From Clostridium_AD sp036569345 (GTDB lineage Bacteria; Bacillota; Clostridia; Clostridiales; Clostridiaceae), in assembly GCF_036569345.1 (NCBI RefSeq), contig NZ_DATCQT010000209.1, positions 1 through 64,000 on the forward strand: DNA of 64,000 bases. The letters run 5' to 3'. The first letter of the stretch is position 1. Each line of letters starts with the position of its first letter. The notes under the pieces are model-generated. The model had not been told where the DNA came from and ran no database searches. It saw nothing but the letters and a program-made list of their open reading frames with translations. The position numbers and the translations under genes are program-made. This document shows positions 46,912 through 56,410 of the stretch, one piece after another.

Positions 46912-48678
46912 TTAATATACTATATTAGTTATTCCTAAACACTTAAGAATACCCGTTGAAATTGCCTTAGCCAATGTGCTTTGGTAGGTAGCACTCTTCA
47001 ATAAACTTTCTTCTGTTGGATTAGTAATAAATGAAGTTTCTACAAGTATTGCCGTAGCAGCTGTATTATTTAGCACATAATACCCTGCAGTTTTAATTCC
47101 CCTATCTAATCTTCCAGTTGCCTTAATTAATTCAGTTTGTACAGCTTGAGCAAGCTTTGATCCAGCTGCACTCCCAGTTGAGTAAGTCTCTATTCCACTA
47201 GCTGATGGACTTGAAAATCCATTGGCATGAATACTTACAAAATAATCTGGTTTAGCATTATTAGACACATCACATCTTTCTTGAAGAGATATTGTTTGCT
47301 CATTAGTTACTCTTGTATATACTACATCAACACCATTTTTAACTAATATATTTCGTATTTTTATAGCAATTGCTATTGCTATAACTTTTTCCTCTGTCCC
47401 CGCCGGGCCTACTGCTCCAGGATCAGTTCCTCCATGGCCTGAATCTAAAACTACTTTATATTTAGCAGTTGCTTTTACAGTAATTATAGCTTTAACTTTA
47501 GTATTAAAATCTTTTACCGTTCCATAATAAGTAGAAACGCCTGCCATGTTTGTAGTAACTAAAGTCGGAAGCCATACTACTCCAACAGTTTGTCTTGAGT
47601 TATTACTCATGTTAGCTTCTACTGTTGTAGGTAATGTATATTTGCTACCTACTGCTAAACTAGCTGATATATCTGGGATTGACACTATTTTTAAGACAGA
47701 ATCATAAACAGTATCTGTATTTGCAACGCCAGCATAGTTCATTAGTCCGTTAGCAATAGCCTTTGCCTCATTGTTTTGGTACTCATCACTACTTAATAAT
47801 ATTTCTTCAGTTGGATTACTTATAAACCCTAAATATGCAGATATAGCAGGACAGCTTGTCTTACCTAATACTGCAAAATTTCCATCGGTACTTGCTATAT
47901 TTATTCCCCTATTATAAGCCCCTGTTGCTTTTATTAGTTCAGCTTGAACCGACGTTGCGAGCAACTTATTCTGACTTACATCAGGTGTGTAATATGACTC
48001 AATCCCATATGCCGTTGGTACAGCCGAATTAGTGTTTATACTTAAAAATACATCAGCATTTTCATTTTTAGCTATTAAAGCTTTTGCAGCATCCTCACCA
48101 CTCTGGGTCCAAGTCACTGCATCAGTGTCTCTTGTATATACTACATTAAATCCTCTTGCTTTTAGTATATTCCCAAGTTTTAACGCTATACTTAAATTTA
48201 TATCCTTAGCGCGTACACCACTTGAACCTGTAATTTCTTTATAGTACTGGGCTGGATCAATACATACAGTGAACTCACTTGGACTTGTAGGTGCACTTTT
48301 AGTAGTAAAATCCATCCTAACTTCATTAGGAAGTGGTTTCCCGTCATAAGATAGAACATTCTGTGTAACTATCAGAGTATATGTCTTATTATATTCATAA
48401 TTTTTTGCAGCCTCAACGATTACATCTTTATTGCTATTAGCTAAAGTAACTTTGATATCTATGTATTCATTGTCCTCACCAACCACCTTAATATTCGTGG
48501 GATTCACAGTAGTAACACTCAAAGGTTTATTAAAATTTATCGTCCAAGGTTTACTCGCCACTACATTTTCTTTTGGCACTATATTTGTATATGTACTTGC
48601 CTTTACTATAATTTGCATAGGTATACTCAATGCAAAAGCTAAAATCATGATTGTAAATGCTTTAAAGATATTTTTCAT
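46912..48678 (-). CDS. Cell-wall amidase with one degenerate and one intact Amidase_3 domain
   Basis: This 588-residue exported protein has a signal peptide (about 1-28) and an Ig-like Big_5-type domain (about 35-130). A first Amidase_3 domain (about 135-320), a second Ig-like domain (about 325-405) and a second Amidase_3 domain (about 407-588) follow. Domain two has the zinc ligands: GHGGTDPGA, TEEK, and SIHANG, plus the catalytic Glu in VETSFITN. Domain one reads CIDPAQYYKEI and SINTNS in the same places and so lacks both His ligands; it is probably a binding module. It cleaves the amide bond between N-acetylmuramic acid and L-alanine. Similar enzymes act in cell separation and sporulation. 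Confidence 0.92.
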   Translation of the reverse strand: MKNIFKAFTIMILAFALSIPMQIIVKASTYTNIVPKENVVASKPWTINFNKPLSVTTVNPTNIKVVGEDNEYIDIKVTLANSNKDVIVEAAKNYEYNKTYTLIVTQNVLSYDGKPLPNEVRMDFTTKSAPTSPSEFTVCIDPAQYYKEITGSSGVRAKDINLSIALKLGNILKARGFNVVYTRDTDAVTWTQSGEDAAKALIAKNENADVFLSINTNSAVPTAYGIESYYTPDVSQNKLLATSVQAELIKATGAYNRGINIASTDGNFAVLGKTSCPAISAYLGFISNPTEEILLSSDEYQNNEAKAIANGLMNYAGVANTDTVYDSVLKIVSIPDISASLAVGSKYTLPTTVEANMSNNSRQTVGVVWLPTLVTTNMAGVSTYYGTVKDFNTKVKAIITVKATAKYKVVLDSGHGGTDPGAVGPAGTEEKVIAIAIAIKIRNILVKNGVDVVYTRVTNEQTISLQERCDVSNNAKPDYFVSIHANGFSSPSASGIETYSTGSAAGSKLAQAVQTELIKATGRLDRGIKTAGYYVLNNTAATAILVETSFITNPTEESLLKSATYQSTLAKAISTGILKCLGITNIVY

Positions 48679-48906
48679 ATAATTCCTCCTACATTATCTT
48701 AATTCTCATTTTTTAACATTTATTAAAAATACATCTAGATTTAATATATCTTCTTTTTTAATAGTGTATTACTCTACTAAGAGTGGCATAATTGAATTAT
48801 AAACAACCTTTTAAAATATTCTTTCACTATAAAATACGTTCAAGTTGATTATTGGTTTCAACCTATACTAAAAAAGTAAAATTTTAAAAATAAAAGGAGA
48901 ATTTAC

Positions 48907-49542
48907 ATGAAAATAACATGGTTAGGTCATTCATCCTTTCTTTTGGAAGATTCAAAAGGTAGTAAACTTTTAACAGATCCTTTTGACACTACTTTAGGAT
49001 ATGAAATTTATAAAGGTAGCCCTGATATTGTAACAATAAGTCATCAACATTTTGATCACAATTATTCCAAAGAGTTAAAAGGTAATTATAAAATCATAGA
49101 TAAGGTTGGTACTTTCAATTTACATGATATACCTATAAAAGGTATCCCTTCATATCATGACAAAGCTAAAGGTGCAAAGCGAGGCGATAACATAATATTC
49201 ACTTTTAGAATGGACGGGTATGCCTTATGTCATTTAGGCGATTTAGGGCACACTCTTTCAGATGATGATATAGACTCAATTGGAGATGTGGATATATTAT
49301 TTATTCCAGTAGGTGGTAATTATACAATTAATGGCAAGGAAGCCTCAGAGGTTACAAAAAAAATAAACCCCAAAATAGTTATGCCTATGCACTATAAAAC
49401 TTCAAAAGTGTCCTTTCCTTTAGATGGTGTAGAATCATTTCTTATACATATGAAAAATGCCTCAAAAATAGATAGTAATACACTAGTAATTAATCGTGAA
49501 CTAAAAGGGTCAATGTCTGTAAAAATATTGAATTATATTTAA
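48907..49542 (+). CDS. MBL-fold metal-dependent hydrolase (UlaG-like)
   Basis: This 211-residue protein carries the metallo-beta-lactamase motif SHQHFDHN (about residue 46), a Gly-rich strand HLGDLGHTL with the bridging Asp, and MPMHYKT with the last His. This is the UlaG/UPF0173 type. Members include lactonases and nucleases; the substrate is not predictable here. It is cytoplasmic, a single gene with AAAAGGAGA-type ribosome binding site. Confidence 0.85.
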   Translation: MKITWLGHSSFLLEDSKGSKLLTDPFDTTLGYEIYKGSPDIVTISHQHFDHNYSKELKGNYKIIDKVGTFNLHDIPIKGIPSYHDKAKGAKRGDNIIFTFRMDGYALCHLGDLGHTLSDDDIDSIGDVDILFIPVGGNYTINGKEASEVTKKINPKIVMPMHYKTSKVSFPLDGVESFLIHMKNASKIDSNTLVINRELKGSMSVKILNYI

Positions 49543-49722
49543 GCCATAATTTCTACATTATTAATGCTTAGATAAGTTTAGGTGTGCTTCATTAAATAAA
49601 TACTAAAAAAATACAAATATTTTTTTTATTTTCAAAAAACTATTTCAAATTTTGTTAAAGTGTAGTATCATAATAGTTATGTTACAAATGTTGCAAATTT
49701 TTTTATTCAGGAGGAAAGTTAT

Positions 49723-49923
49723 ATGAAAACAGGTACAGTTAAATGGTTTAATTCAGAAAAAGGGTTTGGATTCTTATCCGTAGAAGGAGAAGAGGATGTA
49801 TTCGTACATTTTTCAGCTATTCAAGGAGACGGATATAAGTCTTTAGAAGAAGGACAACAGGTTCAATTCGAAATAACTACTGGCGCTAGAGGCCCACAAG
49901 CTTCAAACGTTACTAGATTATAA
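49723..49923 (+). CDS. csp: Cold-shock protein
   Basis: This 66-residue cold-shock domain protein has the RNA-binding motifs KWFNSEKGFGF and VFVHFSAI. It binds single-stranded RNA/DNA and melts secondary structure at low temperature. AGGAGG precedes the ATG. The leader is long and AT-rich, as is common for such genes. A perfect terminator follows at 49971-49999. Confidence 0.97.
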   Translation: MKTGTVKWFNSEKGFGFLSVEGEEDVFVHFSAIQGDGYKSLEEGQQVQFEITTGARGPQASNVTRL

Positions 49924-49970
49924 TTCGAAATCTAAGTAATCTATAATATAATACAAATTAATTATAGATA

Positions 49971-50001
49971 AACCACCTATCACTTTGTGATAGGTGGTTT
50001 T
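49971..50001 (+). terminator. Terminator of the cold-shock gene
   Basis: Stem AACCACCTATCAC/GTGATAGGTGGTT with loop TTT, then TTTAGTTT. Confidence 0.92.
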
Positions 50002-50147
50002 TAGTTTATGTATATAATACATAATATCTTGTTAGTATGTCTGTATATCTTATCCATAAAAACATTATAACTTATATGAATATAATAGTGATTTTTGCTA
50101 AAACTACTATAAAGTAAGTATATGTTATATGGAAGGATGATTTTATA

Positions 50148-50327
50148 ATGGTTGGGAAAATAATCGATATGAACAACACCGATGCATTTATTAATTTTTT
50201 AGATGGAACAACTATGGACGTAAGTATTTCTCGTTTACCTAAAGATTCAAAAACAGGGGATACAATCGATTTAAATATTGGAAATGTTACTAATATGCTT
50301 AGTGATAAAATGATAAATTTTCTCTAA
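50148..50327 (+). CDS. 59-residue conserved-looking small protein
   Basis: ATG at 50148 follows GGAAGG. The product reads MVGKIIDMNNTDAFINFLDG, then TMDVSISRLPKDSKTGDTID and a short tail. This strand pattern with LPKxxKxGD is reminiscent of the DUF3006 type of small OB-like proteins. A terminator follows at once (50339-50380). It is below usual length cutoffs but has a start site and terminator, so it is probably a real single-gene unit. Function unknown. Confidence 0.7.
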   Translation: MVGKIIDMNNTDAFINFLDGTTMDVSISRLPKDSKTGDTIDLNIGNVTNMLSDKMINFL

Positions 50328-50338
50328 AATTTTAATAA

Positions 50339-50380
50339 TAAAAGTCTGTATTTGCATTACAAATACAGACTTTTATTTTT
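50339..50380 (+). terminator. Terminator after the 59-residue gene
   Basis: Stem AAAAGTCTGTATTTG with its exact complement, loop CATTA, then TTTTATTTTTTTG. Confidence 0.9.
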
Positions 50381-50451
50381 TTGTATAATTAGAGTCTCCT
50401 TTTGAAATATTATTATCTAAAAAATAATGTTTTAAAAAGTTTTAAGCAAAT

Positions 50452-51051
50452 CTATTTAATATTTAACGTTTCAACTATACTTTCAAAAATAGCTCTATAA
50501 GTCTCTTTAAAATTAACATTTCTAATAAAAAATGAAAATCTATAAAACTCTTTTCCATTATCAATAAAATATTCATAAGACTTGTACCAATTATCACCTT
50601 TTGTATTAATTAAGTATTGTACTAAGTATGTTTTCTTCCCTGCTACAATAATATCGTCTATTTTATAATTTTTAATTTCATTTTGCTCCTGAGATATGTT
50701 TTTACTATTGTCTAAGAATACTTTTAGGTCCTGTTTATTTTTCCACACTTCTACAAATCCGTGAATTACTGCATCCGATGATTGAAAATCATTATGATAA
50801 ATAATCTCTTCACCATAATTTTTTTTCTCTGAGGTTGTCCATCCCACAGGCAATTTATAACTACCTTTCCCATTTATTATCTCATAATTATTAAGTAACT
50901 TAATATTATTCTCTACAAGAATGGTAGTTTTTAATTTATCATTAAATTGCTCTGATATTCCTAAAAGCGTAATCATAAGTCCTAGGACTATTACTATAAT
51001 TCCAACTTTTTTTCTGTTTATAACTATAACTTTCAACTTACCCCTCCACAT
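50452..51051 (-). CDS. Membrane-anchored protein, PsbP-like outline
   Basis: This 199-residue protein has one N-terminal membrane segment (about 15-35, VGIIVIVLGLMITLLGI) preceded by Lys/Arg, so the rest lies outside the cell. The outer part has GKGSYKLPVGWTT and AGKKTYLVQY, the outline of PsbP-like small exported domains common in Firmicutes. No lipobox Cys was seen. Function unknown. Confidence 0.6.
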   Translation of the reverse strand: MWRGKLKVIVINRKKVGIIVIVLGLMITLLGISEQFNDKLKTTILVENNIKLLNNYEIINGKGSYKLPVGWTTSEKKNYGEEIIYHNDFQSSDAVIHGFVEVWKNKQDLKVFLDNSKNISQEQNEIKNYKIDDIIVAGKKTYLVQYLINTKGDNWYKSYEYFIDNGKEFYRFSFFIRNVNFKETYRAIFESIVETLNIK

Positions 51052-51147
51052 ATTAATATTAATATACTATATGTTATTTATTAAAATAATATTAAAAAAT
51101 TAAATGCGCGACTAAAATATTATAGCCTCGCATTTAATTTTTCTATA

Positions 51148-52458
51148 TTATTTTTTTAAAGGGACAACAATTGTAGAATTTTTGAAATCATAAAACATCA
51201 GCCAATGTCCCATTTCGTCATTTTCTTTATCTGAAATCCAAGTTACAAAACCAGTTTTGCCTCCATAAGGTTGATGAGATTTAGATTTTGTGCCAGGTAT
51301 CCCATAAACAATATATTTCATTTTTCCACTTGCATCACATTTATATCCTAACATAAAATATTTATGGTTCATAATGTATGGGTAGTAACTAATCATAGGA
51401 TAATAGGCTATTGTATATTTATTGTAGTCACTCAAATCATACATATTCTCTAAGTCATGCACAGGTACCTTATACCATGTGCACCATTTAATTTCTTTAG
51501 AGAAATCCTTTGCTTCCTCAAAATCTTGCGCCACCACCTTGAAGAAATTTCCTATAGTCCCTTTAGGATATTGACCTTTAAAGTAATTATTTTCCTCATC
51601 ATTAGACTCATGTTTTTTGTCTTCTTTAGATTGTTTTTTATTTTTATCTCTATTCGCATCAAAAACGTCTTCACCTTTATTAACTTCTATCTCTTCTTCT
51701 AATTTGTCTGTAATCTCAACATCTTTAGATGTAACGCTTTGATTAGCATTTACTTCATCAGGGTTCTCTGATGTACTTCTTAAAGTAGTATCTGCTTCTT
51801 TGCAAGCTTCTTCATCTACATTTTTTTTCTCTTCTAAAGATTCAATACTTTTAGCATCAACACTTTTATCGTCGACTCTGTCATTACTCCCTGCTTCTTC
51901 ATTTTCTTTTACTTCTAAGTGTTCAATAATTTCATCACTTTTCACTTTAATTAGTTCAATACTCTTTTCATATTCATCAAATTCATTAACCACATCATCT
52001 GACCTTGTTTCTTTCTTTTCCTTATTAAAGTCCGCTAATTTATAGTTTTTCCATTCGATTGGTTTATCTGTGGTTGAGAATCCACTCATTATTGAAATCA
52101 CATTTGTATCTAGAAATTTAACAATTGCGGCTCCAATAATTTTTTCAGCAGAAATGCCTGTATCTGCTATATTGTCCATATCATATTCATGGAAAATGTC
52201 TACCCTACCATGATCGTCTATGTTCAATTTACCGACTTTTATGATTTTGTTGACATCTTTTTTACCACATATCAAAATCATGTAATAAGGTTGTTTTTCT
52301 TTTCTTAGGTTTTGCACATAGTATGAAATCTTACATTTACTGTTTTTCATCTCGAGCTTTGCATAACCAGAAGGGATTTTCTCAGAGTCTAATGAATAGC
52401 CTTTTTCGTCTTCTTGTAATATAATAAAATACCTACTATAATTTTTTTTAGGCGTCAC
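51148..52458 (-). CDS. Two-domain acidic-linker protein, clostridial conserved hypothetical
   Basis: This 436-residue protein has an N-terminal domain (about 1-140, strand-rich, KKNYSRYFIILQEDEKGY) and a long acidic/Lys-rich linker (about 145-280). A C-terminal domain (about 285-436) rich in Tyr and Trp (WCTWYKVPV, YYPMISYYPYIMNHKYF, HWLMFYDF) ends it. There is no signal peptide. It sits next to the rsmA cluster. The layout suggests two binding domains on a flexible tether, perhaps at the spore or cell surface of the cytoplasm side. I recognise no named function. Confidence 0.6.
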   Translation of the reverse strand: MTPKKNYSRYFIILQEDEKGYSLDSEKIPSGYAKLEMKNSKCKISYYVQNLRKEKQPYYMILICGKKDVNKIIKVGKLNIDDHGRVDIFHEYDMDNIADTGISAEKIIGAAIVKFLDTNVISIMSGFSTTDKPIEWKNYKLADFNKEKKETRSDDVVNEFDEYEKSIELIKVKSDEIIEHLEVKENEEAGSNDRVDDKSVDAKSIESLEEKKNVDEEACKEADTTLRSTSENPDEVNANQSVTSKDVEITDKLEEEIEVNKGEDVFDANRDKNKKQSKEDKKHESNDEENNYFKGQYPKGTIGNFFKVVAQDFEEAKDFSKEIKWCTWYKVPVHDLENMYDLSDYNKYTIAYYPMISYYPYIMNHKYFMLGYKCDASGKMKYIVYGIPGTKSKSHQPYGGKTGFVTWISDKENDEMGHWLMFYDFKNSTIVVPLKK

Positions 52459-52535
52459 TTTCTTTTACCTCCATATAAAACTTATTCATTATAATATATG
52501 AAGTATATAATAAAAAATGAACAACATCTGAAAAT

Positions 52536-53372
52536 TTATTTTAAAAATCCTATTTCATCCGAAAGCAGAGCAAACTCTTGAAGTGATAAAGTCTCTCCTC
52601 TCCTCTTAGGATCAATATTTGCTCTTTCAAAACATTTTAGTAAATCTTCTTTTGCAATACCTATATCCTTAACAGAATTCCATAAGATTTTTCTTCTCAT
52701 ATTAAAAGATTTCCTTACTATAGAAAAGAATAGTTCTTCATCATTCACCTTAACTTTAGGCTCCTTTAATCTATCTAGTCTTATAACCATAGATTCTACC
52801 TTGGGCTGTGGCAAAAATGCTGTTGGTGGCACCAACCTAAGTATTTTTGTATTGCAATAATATTGAACTAATATTGAAAAAGCTCCATAAGCTTTACAAT
52901 TAGGCTCTGAATCTATCCTCTGCGCAACTTCCTTTTGTATCATTATAGTTAGGGATTTAAAATTATAACCACCAGTAAGTAAATTCACAATTATCGGGGT
53001 TGTTAAATAATAGGGTAAATTTGCAACTAATTTTACTGATTTTTCATCTCCAATTAATTCATTAAAATCTACTTTTAAAGCATCACCATGTATAAGTTCA
53101 AAATTATCGAACTCTTTAAGCTCATCTTCTAATATTGGTAAAAGTTTATCGTCTAGTTCTATAGCACAAACTCTTTTAGCTCTCCTTAAAAGTGCTCTAG
53201 TTAATGTTCCAAATCCTGGTCCTATTTCAATAACAAAATCCTCTTCATTAACTCCTGCTCCATCTACAACGTCGTCTAGTACAGAGTCATCTATTAAGAA
53301 ATTTTGACCTAAACCCTTTTTAAACCTAAATTCATATTTCTTTACAACCTCACTAATCGTCAAATCTGCCAT
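52536..53372 (-). CDS. rsmA: 16S rRNA dimethyladenosine transferase
   Basis: RsmA (KsgA) dimethylates two adjacent adenines at the 3' end of 16S rRNA during small-subunit assembly. The 278-residue protein has the SAM motif VIEIGPGFGTLTRALL, the acid loop CAIELD and the catalytic NLPYYLTTPI. The start, after AAGGAG, overlaps the end of rnmV by 20 bp, so they are coupled. Order and overlap match the usual Firmicutes cluster. Confidence 0.97.
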   Translation of the reverse strand: MADLTISEVVKKYEFRFKKGLGQNFLIDDSVLDDVVDGAGVNEEDFVIEIGPGFGTLTRALLRRAKRVCAIELDDKLLPILEDELKEFDNFELIHGDALKVDFNELIGDEKSVKLVANLPYYLTTPIIVNLLTGGYNFKSLTIMIQKEVAQRIDSEPNCKAYGAFSILVQYYCNTKILRLVPPTAFLPQPKVESMVIRLDRLKEPKVKVNDEELFFSIVRKSFNMRRKILWNSVKDIGIAKEDLLKCFERANIDPKRRGETLSLQEFALLSDEIGFLK

Positions 53373-53916
53373 AATTCATCTCCTTGTTTATTTTTTCTAT
53401 AGCTATTATAAATTCCTCTTTTACAATTCCATAGTTATTAAGTCTAGTAATAAATTGTGCGCAGTTACCATAACCTATACCTAATTCATTTCCTAACGCA
53501 TCTCGCCTTTCCTTAGCGCGACTATCGGCAGTTAACTTAAAAAATATCATATCTTTCACGTCAAACTCTTTTCTTTTCTCTTGAACTTCAAATTTTGCAG
53601 CTTCAAGAGCTCTTAATATTGTTTCAGGTGATGCATTTTCAACACCTATATCGCCATCCTTAGTACCTTCTTTTTGAGATATGTATGCATGTTTTACATT
53701 AGCTATTCTTTTAGAAATAATTTTTCTTATTTTTTCTCCTGCAAAGTCCGGATCAGTGAATACTATTACACCTTTCCTTTTTTGAGCTTCTCTAATTTTA
53801 TTAATTACCTTTTCGTTGATTCCAAATCCTCCTACAGATATAAGTTCAGCTTCTACGGCTCTTTTAACTGCTGTAATATCATCTCTTCCCTCAACTACAA
53901 TTACTTCTTTAATCAT
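53353..53916 (-). CDS. rnmV: Ribonuclease M5
   Basis: RNase M5 matures 5S rRNA from its precursor. The 187-residue protein is of normal length. It has the Toprim motifs VVEGRDDITAVKRA (catalytic Glu) and VIFTDPDFAGEKIRK (DxD). The gene lies directly upstream of rsmA and overlaps it. Confidence 0.95.
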   Translation of the reverse strand: MIKEVIVVEGRDDITAVKRAVEAELISVGGFGINEKVINKIREAQKRKGVIVFTDPDFAGEKIRKIISKRIANVKHAYISQKEGTKDGDIGVENASPETILRALEAAKFEVQEKRKEFDVKDMIFFKLTADSRAKERRDALGNELGIGYGNCAQFITRLNNYGIVKEEFIIAIEKINKEMNYGRFDD

Positions 53917-54089
53917 ATTGTCCTCCTAATTCTTCATTTCGAAGATAACACCTATATGTATTTTATCCTAGTTTGTATATGCTAATGTATCCCTTTCATT
54001 TTGCATAAAAAACAAATATATCCCTAAGTATTTCTTTTATTTCTGTATCTATAATACCATTTTACTTATTAATAGTGAACTATAAAACA

Positions 54090-54111
54090 AAAAAAAGGAG
54101 CTTATGCTCCT
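54090..54111 (-). terminator. Terminator of yabE
   Basis: Stem AGGAGC/GCTCCT with loop ATAA, then seven T on the minus strand. The stop codon of yabE forms part of the stem. Confidence 0.8.
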
Positions 54112-55150
54112 ATTGTAAAATGTAAATATTTACATTTCGTGTTCCCCAATCCCAAGTTTCACCACTAGAATTGTAATACAAATCTATCCTGTTACCCTTT
54201 ATAGCACCACCTACATCTTCTGCAATGGCGTATCCATATCCTTCTACATAAAGCTTAGTTCCCAGTGGAATAACCCTAGGATCAACAGCTACAGTACTAA
54301 ATCCGTTAGGATCTCTTTGCGCTATTACACCCGTTGATGTCCTACCATAAGCAGCATCCCCCGGGCTTTTACCAGTGCAATTATAATCAGCAGAATATGC
54401 TGTTGCCCTAACATTCATTTTCTTAGTATAATTAATATCACCTCCACGAGATGGTGAATATACATTACCAGTACCTAATGCAACTATTTCTTTAATCGGG
54501 TTTGATTTAATTTTTTCACTGATTAAATTTCTAGATACCTCTTTACCATTTTCATAGACTATAGCTGAAGTTATAAGTTTCTGACCTGCTCTGCCCTCTT
54601 GAATGACTTTTTTTTCACCTTGCTTTAGTTCGCTACTACTCTTAGTCTCAGTTGCAAAGTTTATCGCTTTAATTTCTTGAAGATTTTTAGTGTTTACTCT
54701 TGTTATTGTTACTTGTAAGCCTGATTTTAGTTGATCTCTTGTTAATGGGGTAATTCTGTCTTCATCATTTAATACAATTTTTTCTGCTTTTAGCATATCT
54801 CCTACTGTTTTTTCAGCAGTTTGTATATTCAATTCTTTCCCATCAACTGTCACCTTAACATTCACAGCTTTTTTTATATATATTTTGTCTCCGTCTTTTA
54901 CTTCACTGTCTAAACTAACTGTTATTTGGTCTTTTGACCCTAATGCTATATTGTTACTTTTTAGTATTTGTGTAAGATTACTTTTTAAAGTCGTAACTTG
55001 TATAGATTTACCATCAACGATAACAGATATAACTTTTTTCATATTAAATATAGTAACCGTAATGCAAGTTAATAACAGCATCACTACAAAAACTGTCTTG
55101 GGCCCATTTGAAAAATAGTTCTTCAAATTATTTTTCGCGTTTGTCATCAT
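54110..55150 (-). CDS. yabE: YabE-like cell-wall protein (DUF348, G5, 3D)
   Basis: This 346-residue exported protein has an N-terminal membrane segment (about 18-38). Two ubiquitin-like DUF348 repeats (about 45-90 and 102-150) and a G5 domain (about 155-225) follow. The C-terminal 3D domain has Asp residues in YSADYNC, AVDPRVIPLG and NRIDLYY. The 3D domain is the lytic transglycosylase fold of resuscitation-promoting factors, so it probably cleaves peptidoglycan glycan strands. Position between tatD and rnmV is the usual one. Start at an ATG following AGGGAGGG. Confidence 0.9.
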   Translation of the reverse strand: MMTNAKNNLKNYFSNGPKTVFVVMLLLTCITVTIFNMKKVISVIVDGKSIQVTTLKSNLTQILKSNNIALGSKDQITVSLDSEVKDGDKIYIKKAVNVKVTVDGKELNIQTAEKTVGDMLKAEKIVLNDEDRITPLTRDQLKSGLQVTITRVNTKNLQEIKAINFATETKSSSELKQGEKKVIQEGRAGQKLITSAIVYENGKEVSRNLISEKIKSNPIKEIVALGTGNVYSPSRGGDINYTKKMNVRATAYSADYNCTGKSPGDAAYGRTSTGVIAQRDPNGFSTVAVDPRVIPLGTKLYVEGYGYAIAEDVGGAIKGNRIDLYYNSSGETWDWGTRNVNIYILQ

Positions 55151-55432
55151 AAAGATTCCCTCCCTTGGTCAAGAGTACTTGGGTATTATACCTTGAAGCA
55201 ATAAATATGTCAAATTTCGAACCCATTACTCATAATTTTGACTGTAAATGCATCATTATGCATACAATTATAATATTTAATTATAATTTTAGAATAAATT
55301 AACTAACCCAGTCTTGAGGGTAAACTGGTAAAAATAATATCTACCATTAAAATTATATGTTTAATACTTAATTTTAATGACTATTATTTATTTGTAAAAT
55401 TATTCCATATATTAACTACTGATTATTTTACA

Positions 55433-56200
55433 CTATTTATCTATTTTTAGCAAACATTTTATATTGAAAATGGTTGCATTTTCAATCTCATCTATGTTTT
55501 TGTCCTTTATTTCCGATATTTTTTCTATTATAAACTTAATGTAATCAGATTGATTCCTTTTTCCTCGATGTGGTACGGGTGCCATATAAGGACAATCTGT
55601 TTCAACCAATATCCTATTCATTGGTACAACCCTTGCAACTTCCACTGTTTTTTTTGCATTTTTAAAGGTTATTACTCCAGTAAAACCTATATAATACCCC
55701 AGTTTTAAACACTCATTTGCAAATTCAACACTTCCTGAGAAGCAGTGAACTACCCCTATTACATCTGGGAATTCCTTTAATATATCTAAAGTATCTTTAT
55801 GTGCATCCCTATCATGAATAACCACCGGTAATTTAAGCTCGCGTGCCAGCTCCATTTGAAGTCTAAACGCTGCCTTTTGAATTTCTCTATCTGGGTTTTC
55901 AGCAAAATAATAATCAAGTCCTATTTCTCCTATAGCTCGAACCTTTGCATTTTTCGCTAAATTTCTTAGTTCTTCTATAATTCCCTCATTAACTGTATCC
56001 GCATGTTCAGGATGTACGCCTACTGCCGAATATATAAAATCGTATTTACTGGATAATTCAACTGACATTCTTGCGCCGTGTATTGACGCACCACAGTTTA
56101 AAACTCCAATTATACCTTTATCTTTTAACCCCATAATTACTTTATCACGATCTTCATTAAAAGCCTCGTCATCATAATGTGCATGTGAATCAAATATCAT
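55433..56200 (-). CDS. tatD: TatD-family metal-dependent DNase
   Basis: This 255-residue TIM-barrel hydrolase has metal ligands in FDSHAHYDD, GEIGLDYY, VIHDRDA, VVHCFSG and VETDCPYM. Family members are 3'-5' DNases. Normal length. It is part of the metG - tatD - yabE conserved order, though here the DUF445 gene lies between tatD and metG. Confidence 0.93.
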   Translation of the reverse strand: MIFDSHAHYDDEAFNEDRDKVIMGLKDKGIIGVLNCGASIHGARMSVELSSKYDFIYSAVGVHPEHADTVNEGIIEELRNLAKNAKVRAIGEIGLDYYFAENPDREIQKAAFRLQMELARELKLPVVIHDRDAHKDTLDILKEFPDVIGVVHCFSGSVEFANECLKLGYYIGFTGVITFKNAKKTVEVARVVPMNRILVETDCPYMAPVPHRGKRNQSDYIKFIIEKISEIKDKNIDEIENATIFNIKCLLKIDK

Positions 56201-56360
56201 AATATATACTGAATTAAACCTATTAGTTAAGAAGTTTAATTACAGCTTTCACCATCCTTTCTATGTTTATAAATTCTTAAATATACTATAAATATTTGTT
56301 TAATATTATATCCCTAAAACTAAACAAATATACAAAATTATACAAAATATTCAAAGAAGT

Positions 56361-56390
56361 AAAAGTCACTTTCCCTGGAAAGTGACTTTT
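56361..56390 (-). terminator. Terminator of the DUF445 gene
   Basis: Perfect 14-bp stem (AAAAGTCACTTTCC and complement) with a two-base loop and flanking A/T runs. Confidence 0.85.
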
Positions 56391-56410
56391 ATCTATTGAT
56401 GGATTATGTA

